A program made the translations under genes and the position numbers. From Eurosta solidaginis (Eukaryota > Arthropoda > Insecta > Diptera > Tephritidae): a stretch of DNA of 64,000 bases. A model generated the notes under the pieces. The model did not search any database. It was not told the origin of the DNA and was given only the letters and a program-made list of their open reading frames with translations. Positions within the stretch are counted from its first letter, which is position 1. Each line of letters begins with the position of its first letter. Of this stretch, positions 20,617 through 30,414 are shown in pieces. Location: positions 390,615,601 through 390,679,600 of the forward strand of contig NC_090319.1 in NCBI RefSeq assembly GCF_040869045.1. The letters are read 5' to 3'.

Positions 20617-21283
20617 CCCTTCAAAAACGCGAGTACTCCATAATTAATGTAAGGAATACTCCTTTGGGAGTATAGGAGTATTCCAAAACTAATCTGTATT
20701 CATACAAAAAATGTGCTCCAATTAACATTGCGATGTCCTAGGAGAGGAGTAGGTGATTCCACTCTCGCTTTGTTTGTGAGTATTCCATAGAGTACATACG
20801 TGAGATTACTTTCCAAAGTACTTTCACTGTAGTACTCCATGGAGCACCACAGAGGATCATATGCCAAAGTACTAAAGAGGAATTGTGTCGGAAAGAATTA
20901 TCGGAGTGAATTTAATTTAAAATGAAAGTAAATGAAGAGTGGCAATACAACTTTTATATTTTTTACTACGAATATTCTTATGTTATTTAGCATTTACGTG
21001 AATAAAGAAACTAATATTTCTCTATACTATAGTATGTATACATAAAACCAGTGCGCGGTTGCATTTTATCAGAGTTGCCATAGTAAAATTTTATTATCAG
21101 TTATTTGTATGCAATATTTTACTTTTGGCAACTCTGTTCGATCGTCATCGTGTCGTGATCACTGTCGTTAAAAAACGAGCAATGATCGGCTGATGGTGGT
21201 CCGCAAACGCATTGCAAAGGAGTATTGTTAGAGTACTCCAACATGAAGAAAATGAAACACGTAATCCAACAATTTTTGCAGGG
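20617..21283 (+). mobile_element. MITE (CCCTGC family), copy 1
   Basis: 667 bp, flanked by TA on both sides (20615-20616, 21284-21285). Short imperfect terminal repeats CCCTTCAAAAACG and CCCTGCAAAAATTG. Contains repeated GAGTACTCC and an internal small foldback, CAGAGTTGCCA ... TGGCAACTCTG (about 21070-21140). Its reverse complement, also 667 bp, is at 24128-24794. Confidence 0.7.
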
Positions 21284-22280
21284 TAGTTTAACCAAAGAGG
21301 ATAAATATAATACGAGACGCCACTCGTTACTTTGCGTAATTTTATTCGTTAAGATACTTCCAGGTTTTTTTGGACGAGATGTGCATAAATGTCTTCTATA
21401 CATTTCGTGGGGGATTTGTGTTTATTTTTTCAACTTTGTTTAATTAATTCTCTTTCCAAAAATAACATTTGCATAAGGTGCCTACACGGCTTGGATAAAT
21501 GCGAGATAATTAAAAATGTCCCTCACCGAAAACATTAGACATACATTTTTTTGATTTCCAGCGAGTTACTCGCCACTCGTAGCAGACTGGTGGCTCTTAT
21601 TTATTTATCCTCTTTGGTTTAACCAAAGAGTATATATTAATAAGAGCCGTCAGAACGTATACTTAGACAAATTATCGGATGTTTTCTCAAGGTAGTCGTT
21701 GGTTTTGTTTGTCAGATATATTTATAAAAAAGCCTCCTATACATTTTCGTGGGGTATTTGTGTTTGTTTTATTGATTGTATTAAATTAATTAATTCTCTT
21801 TCCAAAAATGGTAATTATGCAAAGTCATTTCACCGCATAAATATATAGGATGCAGTTAAAGAAAAGTAAACAAAACTTCCTTGAGAATCACATTCGACAT
21901 AACAGGGTTGCTTTGGCAACAACAAAAGTATCGAGCTACTCCTCTTGTACGCTTTGATGCCGAACACATGTATTTGAATGGAGAGCTGCATACGAGGCGT
22001 CAGCTCCATAAAAGCGACAAAGCACGAAATTTTTGTGTACGTACGCTTGAAAAAAAGGAAGAACAAGATGTTTGTTTACATTTTTTGTATGCAAATTTGT
22101 GTAATTAGTTAAAAAATGTTACTTTAGTTAATAAAAGTGCGTGGAAGGTATATTACCAAAGCGAAAAAGAGTATTAAACATCACAACAGCTTGGTTAGAC
22201 ATTGTTGAAGCATTTAAAAGGCTAAAAAGTGTTGGAAACTAGAAATCACCTTTTTCTCTAGTCCGCGGTGGTTTAAAATT
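21284..22280. repeat. Diverged direct repeats with a stem-loop between
   Basis: 21375-21480 and 21716-21825 are related (TCTATACATTT, GTGGGG, ATTTGTGTTT, TTAATTCTCTTTCCAAAAAT). Between them 21592-21648 folds on GGCTCTTATT ... AATAAGAGCC with a perfect inner CTCTTTGGTT ... AACCAAAGAG; half of that inner arm also follows the MITE at 21287-21300. The element class is unknown. 21826-22280 shows nothing clear. Confidence 0.4.
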
Positions 22281-22640
22281 AAAAAAAAAAATAAATGTAA
22301 GGCGCTATAACCTCCGAAGAGATCTAAGGCCGAGCTTCTCTTCCAATTTGCATCGTGCTCCTCTTGATTTTCCCTACAAATTGGCCGGACGGGACCTACA
22401 TGTTTTATGCCAACTCCGAACTGCATCTGCAAGGCAGATGAGTTTTCACTGAGAGCTTTTCATGGCAGAAATACACTCGGAGCGCTTGCCAGTCACTGCC
22501 GAGGGGCGACCCCGCTTAGAAAAATTTTCTTCTAATTGAAAAACCTTATTTCTAAAATTTTGATGTTGCTTTGCCCGGGAGTTGAACCCAGGGCATACGG
22601 TATGATAGGCGGAGCACGCTACCATCACACCACGGTGGCC
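22281..22640 (-). mobile_element. tRNA-derived SINE (family A), full-length copy 2
   Basis: 360 bp, flanked by an exact 13-bp duplication GTGGTTTAAAATT (22268-22280 and 22641-22653). On the minus strand the B box reads GGGTTCAACTCCC, an excellent RNA polymerase III promoter match, and the A box GTGTGATGGTAGCG. The 3' tail is T-rich after GCGCCTTACATTTATT. The exact duplication shows insertion by target-primed reverse transcription. Confidence 0.85.
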
Positions 22641-22908
22641 GTGGTTTAAAATTGCCTTTCATAATTTACAAAGGCACGGGGATGCAAACAACGTTTAATA
22701 CCTATTTTCCTTTGGTTTCGGGGACGGATATAGCTGAAGAAATTTAATATTTGATTTTTTCCAATAATTGTTTGCTTTTTGTAGCGACGCTCGAAAGTAG
22801 CTTCGTGTACAGATCTTGAGGCGTAGAGAAATTGTAGCTATATGAAATATCTTGTGCGCGTCTGTGACGCGTCGCCTCGTGTGCACATTGCCTAAAGCGG
22901 GAGTCATT

Positions 22909-23030
22909 GGTGCCGTATGTCGTATCGCTGTAGTCGTATCCCTAACGTAATCAGCTGTTTATGGTTACGACGGGAACCAAAAACCATTTGGTTGGCTACG
23001 ATACGGTTACGACCTTAGCGGCACCAATAA
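22909..23030. mobile_element. Short foldback element
   Basis: Inverted ends ATTGGTGCCG ... CGGCACCAAT with inner GTCGTA/TACGAC repeats. About 120 bp, non-coding. Confidence 0.4.
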
Positions 23031-23050
23031 TCGATTGCATTGATTCTCAT

Positions 23051-23190
23051 AAGGTTGGTCGAATAAGCTGTTAAAAGGTTACCGATACGGTTACTGATAA
23101 AGCACCAATGTCTCCAGCTTAAGGTTGGTCGAATCAGCTGTTAAAAGGTTACCGATACGGTTACCGATAAAGCACCAATGTCTCCAGCTT
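23051..23190. repeat. Tandem repeat, 2 x 70 bp
   Basis: Units 23051-23120 and 23121-23190, both starting AAGGTTGGTCGAAT, differ at very few bases (AATAAG/AATCAG, TTACTG/TTACCG). Confidence 0.85.
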
Positions 23191-23316
23191 AAGGAATCAA
23201 GCAGCAGAAAACTAGCAGTTTCCATAGATGATAGAAATAATAAGAGACGTCGGTTCGATATTCGTTTGTAATGTACCAACTTGGCGGGTATTAGAAAATG
23301 GGGCATTGCAAATGAA

Positions 23317-24045
23317 TTGGCAGCGATTTAGTTTAGCACGCCCCGAGTATGGGGTGGAACTTGATATCAAATCAAAAAGGCACACGGTTAACCTGTGGTT
23401 CGCGAAGCCGGTGTTGTATCGGCTAAGGGTAATTTCTTATAAGCGGGGCCGAAGGCCGCCTTCACGAAAAGAATTGTTGTTGCTGTTGTAGCGATAAGGA
23501 CACTCCCCGAAAGTCTTGGGGAGTGTTATCGATTTTAACGGTCCTCCGCCGGATCCAGTACGTTCCAATACCAAGCCCGACCATCTCGGGAACCATCTGC
23601 TATGACCAAATGTGACCTTCTAGGCCATACCGCTCTCCCACCCCCTAGATCCATGAGAAGTTCGGGGTCGCCAGACCCTCAATTTTTAATGAAACAGAAT
23701 TCACCACGGATAGGTGAGATTGACAATTGGGATGGAGAGGCTATATATTGCGCTGGCAACCCCTGGAGAGGGTTGCGCTATACCACCCCTTGAATCCATT
23801 TGGTATTTTAGTCACCTCTTACGCGGGTATATTCTAACCCCCTAACCGATGGGGGAATTTTTGCAAATTGTAAGGGAAAGTGGTATAAAAGTTTTCAAAA
23901 TTTGCAAAATTTAACAACAAATAATTTTAAACTATAAGTTTGCGTACTTAAAGTTGTACATACTTCTGATCAGGAAAGCCGCTCTTTCACCCTAAAACAA
24001 ATTTTTTTATATGAAGGGGGTGTTATTCTAAAATTTTACCGGTTA
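23317..24045. mobile_element. Foldback-family copy split by SINE-like repeat 2
   Basis: Left part GCGATTTAGTTTAGCAC ... ACTTGATATCAAAT and right part GGTGTTATTCTAAAATTTTA match the ends of the larger foldback at 25488-26322. The middle (23474-23875) is a minus-strand SINE-like repeat 2. Confidence 0.5.
23474..23875 (-). repeat. SINE-like repeat 2, near full-length copy
   Basis: Starts GTTGTTGCTGTTGTAGCGATAAG and carries CCCGACCATCTCGGGAACCA, ACGGATAGGTGAGATTGACA and GGGTATATTCTAACCCCCTAA. Non-coding. Confidence 0.6.
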
Positions 24046-24127
24046 AACTCTTCCCCCAGATCACATCAATACAATTCAATTGTAATGTGGAACCAATCAA
24101 AGTAAAGAATTATCGGCAACATGACTG

Positions 24128-24794
24128 CCCTGCAAAAATTGTTGGATTACGTGTTCCATTTTCTTCATGTTGGAGTACTCTAACAATACTCCTTTGCAAT
24201 GCGTTTGCGGACCACCATCAGCCGATCCTTGCTCGTTTTTTAACGACCGTGATTACGACACGATGACGATCGAACAGAGTTGCCGAAAGTAAAATATTGC
24301 ATACAAATAACTGATAATAAAATTTTACTCTGGCAACTCTGATAAAATGCAACCGCGCACTGGTTTCATGTATATATACTATTGTATAGAGGAATATTAG
24401 TTTCTTTATTCACGCAAATGCTAAATAACATAAGAATATCCGTAGTAAAAAATATAAAAGTTGTATTGCCCCTCTTCATTTACTTTCATTTTAAATTAAA
24501 TTCACTCCGATAATTCTTTCCGACACAATTCCTCTTTAGTACTTTGGCATATGATCCTCTGTGGGTGCTCCATGGAGTAATACAGTGAAAGTACTTTGGA
24601 AAGTACTCTCACGTATGTACTCGATGGAATACTCACAAAAAGCGAGAGTGGGATCACCTACTCCTCTCCTAGGACATCGCAATGTTAATTGGAGCACATT
24701 TTTTGTATGAATACAGATTAGTTTTGGCACACTCCTATACTCCCAAAGGAGTATTCCTTACATTATTTATGGAGTACTCGCGTTTTCTGAAGGG
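24128..24794 (-). mobile_element. MITE (CCCTGC family), copy 2
   Basis: Inverted copy of 20617-21283 with the same 667-bp length and only scattered differences. TA follows on the right (24795-24796); the left neighbour is TG rather than TA. Confidence 0.7.
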
Positions 24795-24875
24795 TACCAA
24801 TCGCGGCGAGCATGTGATGTAGCGTTGCGGATGTGCTTCGTATGTGCTTTTGCCTTAAGTCGATAGTGTCGTGAA

Positions 24876-24883
24876 TATCGATT
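24876..24883 (+). promoter_or_regulatory. DRE-like promoter element
   Basis: TATCGATT matches the DREF-binding element (TATCGATA) common in fly housekeeping promoters. It lies just upstream of the proposed 5' exon. A second CGATAG lies at 24861. Confidence 0.35.
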
Positions 24884-24889
24884 TTTGAT

Positions 24890-25135
24890 TCAACTCGAAG
24901 TCGTCTTTACTTCGTTAGCATTTTCTGTCTACGCAGTTTGTTTTATTTATGGACGCCAGCTAAAAAAAGTGTTGAAAGTAAAAGTATTCGTGCTGTCAAT
25001 AGTATAACTAAACACATATATATTATAAACAAAGAAATTAAAAATTTGCGAAGGTGTTTTATGGCATATTGCTTTGCCAAAGTGTAATTCGAAAAAAGGC
25101 GAATGTGAAATTGCATCAAACATTGCGAAGTGAAG
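24890..25135 (+). other. Probable non-coding first exon of the GTPBP2-like gene
   Basis: A unique-looking stretch without repeats ends in a strong splice donor, GAAG/GTAAGTAAAT (exon end 25135). The first coding exon at 30412 begins with an acceptor (TATATTACAG) three bases before its ATG, so an upstream untranslated exon is required. This is the best candidate in the window. The start is approximate. Confidence 0.45.
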
Positions 25136-25352
25136 GTAAGTAAATTGCATCAGAATTTCGATATGTATAAATAATTGTGAAATGTTTTAAAGCGTTTTTG
25201 TACAACTGATAACCTGCGTTGTATTAATTCGAATACAATTAAATATTGCACGTATGCTGATAATTACTGTACTGTTTATCATGGTTGCGCACTTACATAA
25301 ACACAAAATTGTTTACACATACAGGGTGTAAAGGTTGCGCTTGCATGGAATT

Positions 25353-25478
25353 TCCTTTCGACAATTTTTCCTACAAAGTGGCGGGACGGGACCTACTGGT
25401 TTTACGCCGTCTCCGAACGGCATGTGCAAGGCAGATAGTTTTCACTGAGAGCTTTTCATGACGGAAAGTACGTGGGCG
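25353..25478 (-). repeat. SINE family A fragment
   Basis: Shares GGCGGGACGGGACCTACT, CCGAACGGCATGTGCAAGGC and TTTTCACTGAGAGCTTTTCA with the full-length copies. Both ends are truncated. Confidence 0.6.
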
Positions 25479-25487
25479 GCAGCGATT

Positions 25488-26322
25488 TAGTTTAGCACCC
25501 CCCGAGTTCGGGGTTAAACTTGGTATCAAATGAAAGAGGGAGTTCTCCCGATCACAAATATATATAACTTAAAGTGCGCAGACTTATAGTTTACGAGTTA
25601 TTTGATGTTAAAGTTTGCAAATTTAGCAAATTTCTATAGCACTCTCACTTACAATTTACACATCTTTCAAAACCTTTATGCTCATAAATATCTATATAAA
25701 TTGGCAACGATACACTTAAATTTCATTTTAGTATATTTCACATATAATTCTTGCATTGTTTTTACTTAATTTAAATGTTTTTATTAAATAAATCGCGCTG
25801 TTGTAGCAACATTCACATTTATGTATGTATATATTTTAGTAAATAAAGACTAGAAAAGTTAAAGATATATATACATCAGATGGAAGATATTTTTATAAAT
25901 TATTTTTCGATTCTGCACTTGTTCTGTTTTTTAGATGTGGCAGCAGAGTTTTGTAATGTCACCAATAAAATATATATATACATAAATGTGAATGTTGCTA
26001 CAAAAGCGCGATTGATTTAATAAAAACTTTTATATTAAGTAAACACAATGCAAGAATTATATGTGAAATATACTAAAATGAAATTTAAGTGTATCGTTGC
26101 CAATTTATATAGATATTTATGTGCATAAAGGTTTTGAAAGATGTGTAAATTGTAAGTGAAAGTGCTATAGAAATTTGCTAAATTTACAAACTTTAACATC
26201 AAATAACTCGTAAACTATAAGTCTGCGCACTTTAAGTTATATGTATATATTTGTGATCGGGAGAACTCCCTCTTTCATTTGATACCAAGTTTAACCCCGA
26301 ACTCGGGGGTGCTATTCTAAAA
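25488..26322. mobile_element. Large foldback element in GTPBP2 intron 1
   Basis: Two arms of about 350 bp face each other around a loop at about 25840-25975. The left arm starts AGCACCCCCCGAGTTCGGGG; the right arm ends CCCCGAACTCGGGGGTGCT. Inner landmarks GGAGTTCTCCCGATCACAAA, ATAAATTGGCAACGATACAC and CACATATAATTCTTGCATTG occur in reverse on the right. No transposase frame. Confidence 0.75.
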
Positions 26323-26329
26323 TTTTCCC

Positions 26330-26857
26330 ATTTTCTGGCGGCCAAGTCGAGTTGGGTTCGCCTTTCGCCATATGCCAAAATTTATTAAAGCCTTAAAAAT
26401 CCTTGCGAAATTTCTGGATGGCTGCATCAAATATGCGAAGAGTTCTTCCGTTGCTTATGATATACTTTTCGACTGAAAATAAAGAATATTGTGGTTGTTG
26501 TTGTTGTTGTATTAACAGTCAGAATATTGTGGTAGAATGTAAATACATATTTTAGCACAAATTTGTACAAATAAGTGTTCTTTCTTAAAATAACCAATTT
26601 CCTTTAACTATTTTGATGCATTCCCTTTAATTTAACTAGTGAAAAAACTCCTATGAACTGGCAGAGAAATCTCCCTCACATTCATAATACCTACTTTTCT
26701 CCCCTAACCGGCTTCCGCTTTTTGGAACATTGTTCAGAATAGTAGGAAACGGAGAAGGGAAAAAACTCACAAGGAATTTTTATTTAGAATACGAGGAATG
26801 GGAGAAGGGAAAAAAACTCGCACGGTATTTTCGTTTAGAATTGGGCTGTATATCTAT
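26330..26857. repeat. Dispersed repeat (TTTTCTGGCGG family), copy 1
   Basis: Homologous along its length to 48868-49352: starts ATTTTCTGGCGGCCA and ends GAATTGGGCTGTATATCT. Contains a (GTT)n tract at about 26493-26510 absent from the other copy. Non-coding, class unknown. Confidence 0.65.
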
Positions 26858-27224
26858 CTCCATTCCTTTATACCTGTACAACCAACCGTTATCCAATCAA
26901 AATTAATATCATTGTTTACTATATAAGATTTATATATGTATATATAAGATTTACAATGATTAATATACTCTGTGTGCAAAGCACGCTGAGTAAGAAAAAC
27001 TAGGGAATACCAGCGAAATGCAATCTAGTTTAAGAAAAGCAATCGAGCAGGATAGGTTTTTTTGACATTCGGTTATTGTTTTCATTAACTTTTCTGACAA
27101 ATGCAAATGTTTTTGTTAAACTCATTTATTTGGAATCTAAGACAAAATTAAGTATGTATATGTTAGTATCGTCTACAACTTATGTAGGTTAATCTCCCTA
27201 TAAATTTATGGATAATTTTGAAAG
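26858..27224. other. No feature seen
   Basis: A+T-rich intronic DNA; only a short direct repeat (TATAAGATTTATATATG) was noticed. Confidence 0.4.
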
Positions 27225-27610
27225 CGGAAATTAAAAATTTTATTCCTGTCAGATATTTCCAAAAAACGAAAAATGGCCCCCAGAGCGCTCCGAAATGGGG
27301 GTGGTATCCATAGTAATTTTGCGCTGAACAGCTTTCTTCATTGGTTGCGTTCGGTCGCGCTTATAAAAAAATTACCGTGGTTGGATTCAGCATCTGTTTG
27401 GAGATCAAAACTATACCCGCGCAAAACACTTACAGTTTTTTTTTTGTGAGCTCAAAAAAATCTTCAAAATTTCAACAACCACATACAAATTTTCAATTTA
27501 GTTTGTAAATATCTCTGGTTAGAAATACAATTTTCAATTTCCGCTTACGGATTTGTGGGCCTGGGTCCAAAGCGCGTCTTTTGACACCTCTCCCGACGAG
27601 TTGGAACAGT
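27225..27610. repeat. Relic related to the MITE at 60733
   Basis: Shares the order of blocks with 60733-61236: GCGGAAATTAAAAATTTT, CCGAAATGGGGGTGG, CATAG-AATTTTGCGC, AAATATCTC, and the end CGCGTCTTTTGACACCTC. More diverged; borders uncertain. Confidence 0.4.
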
Positions 27611-28149
27611 TTTAGCAGTTTTGAGCTAAAGTAAAGAGCTACCAATTTATGTATGTTTGTCCGTACATTTATATACATATGTACATAGCCTTATATACAT
27701 TTATATATACATATATTTGTAGTCGCTCTGCAATTCATCGATTTTCTGGTAGTAGACTCGTGTGTTGCCTTGTGATCGTTAAATACAAATAATGTTCCGA
27801 AAATAATCTTTTGAAATCATTAACGAGAAGACGCACAGTGTGATATATCATCAACCTAGCTGATATAAAGTCACGATTGGCATAAATAATTAATTTTTCT
27901 AGCTCTACTCACGAACTAACGCTTTTACATAAAAATAAATATATTATTTGTAAATATTTATTATTATTTCACCAGTTTTTAAGTTTTTATTGAGCTAAAT
28001 AAATTTAAATTAAGAAAGGTTACATCAAAGTTAAAAAAAATGCATTAGAGAAAACGTATTATCGGGAAGAAAAGCATATTTTTGTATGTAGTAATAAGTA
28101 ATTGCAATAAACTTAAATTATTGTAATCAAAACCAAAAAAAAAATAAAT
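27611..28149. other. No feature seen
   Basis: A+T-rich intronic DNA without recognised genes or repeats. Confidence 0.4.
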
Positions 28150-29200
28150 CGATAACGTTATGTTAATCGCTGAAACTAGAGTCGAACCCTTCATCTAAAT
28201 CTGAGATGTCGGAGCCTTGATCAAAATTTGCTTCTGGGTTTGAAAATAGTTTAAGTACTTTTTTGTCGAATTTGCCCTAAATTTCTTCGAGTTCTTTTCT
28301 GAAATAGAGTATATTAGGGGATCGACGACAAAAAACAAATATTGATCCATTGTATATTTACGAGACATCTTTGTTATAATGTTTTGCCTGTAGCTCTTAA
28401 AATCTTTATTTCTATTATCCAGTGCTTCCTCTGAGAGCTTTGCTGTTGGAAGTAATGCTTTATTAATAATGTCTGCCCCATGAATCTAAATTTTGTGAAT
28501 GCTCGATGGCATGGGGAGAAATCTACAAACATTTTTGTGGTCAACGGCGAATCCACATGACATAGTTTGAAGTATGACAGCAAATCGCTTAATAAGATTT
28601 TCCTCAACTCCCGTTATTTCCATAGCATTTGAAGGGCATTGGAAAAACGTCTGGCTGTGTTGTCATCATTGGTCGTCCCAAAGCCTTGTTTTGGAAATTC
28701 TACTAATAACCCCATGTCTTCTTTAAATCTTTTTTTCTCTCTTCAACAATCATTTTTTCCGTTCCTTCAAGAGTTTTGTCCACCAACGCTTGCAGGTGGA
28801 TTTCCGCTGACAGATCATTTATAAGAATGTATTCCTTTGGAGGAAACCATGCAATTTTTTCTTTTCTTAGGAATTCATATGCTGGGTAAATGCTAGCATA
28901 ACTTTTTTTGGCCCCAGATCGTTTTTCCAAATACGTTTTAACTGTAAACTTTTGATTTATGTATAGAGCTACTGCCTCTTCTGCAGTATATTTAACTATC
29001 ACTGATACTGGACGAGTAAGGGCATGTTATATTTTAGTTCCGTCTGCATTTTTGGTGATGGCTTCTACCATTAATGCTGCATCCCGCTGACCTGATAACC
29101 TCAAGCTTGAAACAGTTGCAAACGCCAACTCTTTTTTGAATAGTTTCTTATCAAATGTGATAACTTTTTCCTTTTCGTCTGATGACTAGCGTCCGAAAAA
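28150..29200 (-). pseudogene. Decayed transposon-type protein, family unnamed
   Basis: Minus-strand reading in shifting frames gives YTAEEAVALYINQKFTVKTY, SIYPAYEFLRKEKIAWFPP and SAEIHLQALVDKTLE (29002-28703). Next comes a segment with TTNDDNTARRFF and EITGVEENLIKRFA, then SEEALDNRNKDFKSYRQN near 28400. I recall this combination from proteins present in many copies in insect and other invertebrate genomes, which suggests a transposable element, but I cannot name the superfamily. Several stops and shifts make it inactive. It sits antisense in GTPBP2 intron 1. Confidence 0.45.
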
Positions 29201-30139
29201 GATATCACTGTTCATCCCTTGATCTTTAAAATATGTCTGCAACATTTCCACTCACAAATTTTGAAACGGCTTTTTTATTGGAGTCAACTTTGAGCTGTAA
29301 TTTTTTTTTTTTTTTGCGTTATTTTGCTTATACCGAATCTCGAAAAGTTCGTGCTTTGAAATTGCCATATTTCCTGAAAACAAAATATTACATGAAAACC
29401 TGCATTTTCCTGCAGCTGAAGTTGTACTATTTTAGTTATTAGCAAAGAAGTTTAGATAAAAATTAAAGGGGATAAACGCGGATAACGAGATTGCTGGTCT
29501 TATGAATTCAAAACATTTCAAAAATTTAATTAATTTAACATTATCCCACTATAACTTGGAAAACTAATTCCTGTTCAATTAAAATCACAAAAATGTATAT
29601 TTAATAAAATTAGCATACCTCAGAAATTAAACACAATATTATATTTTAGCAATTGAAGTATAACTCACAGCAGGCCAGCAATTTAAACTTTCACATTCAA
29701 TGGCAAAAATTCGAGTTAAAACTTTTTCTCAATTGATATGCTTCCAAATAAAGCTCCGTTAGTCGATTCAACTTAGTTCAAATTTCCTAGTTTTTTATTT
29801 TTTTTTTGCTTAATTACGTATTTCTAAATAGAATTTCAAAAGAATTTTTAAATTGAAAGATATACTTTTTTTAATCAATATTTTCTAGAACATGAAAGTA
29901 ATACACTGTGAGGCGTGTAGAAGTGAGCAAATTTATTTGAAACATTTTGAGCTCAAAACTAAAAAAAAATAGTGAAACAACAACCACCACTACACTAGAA
30001 GTAAACAATGCCCAACATTCTTAAGGTTATAAACACCTTTTCTTTAATGTTTTGCTACGTCATCCGAATTTGTAAACAAAATACGTAGGTACCTACCCAA
30101 TTGGAAATAAAAATGGGCAGATGAGAATACATTCTATAT
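29201..30139. other. No feature seen
   Basis: A+T-rich intronic DNA with T and A runs; no frame or repeat recognised. Confidence 0.4.
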
Positions 30140-30218
30140 GAATACTATGGTCCCGAGACGATCAACATCGATAACACTCCCCAAAACTTTCGCCGAGTGG
30201 TCTTATCGCTACAACAAC
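30140..30218 (+). repeat. SINE-like repeat 2, 3' tail fragment
   Basis: Reads ATCGATAACACTCCCCAAAA then CTTATCGCTACAACAACA, the tail end of repeat 2 in plus orientation, 5'-truncated as reverse-transcribed copies often are. Confidence 0.55.
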
Positions 30219-30414
30219 ATACTTTTACATGCATACACTGAATGCTAGTTCCATCTTTTTTAAAGCTTACCCATGGAAATTTGTTACAACAATATACGAC
30301 TTTAAGTGTAATTTCATAGTTTAGGTTTGGGCCTAAAAAGTCGTAATAATAAATATGTAGTTTCTCTCATAAAATAAAATTAAACAGTTGTAATCATTTA
30401 ATATATTACAGAAA

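Noticed and set aside
22561..22640. tRNA gene on the minus strand
   Set aside because: A and B boxes are good, but no cloverleaf with paired acceptor stem; it is the head of a SINE with target duplication.
23051..23190. CRISPR-like array
   Set aside because: Two adjacent 70-bp units without spacers in a eukaryotic genome; simple tandem duplication.
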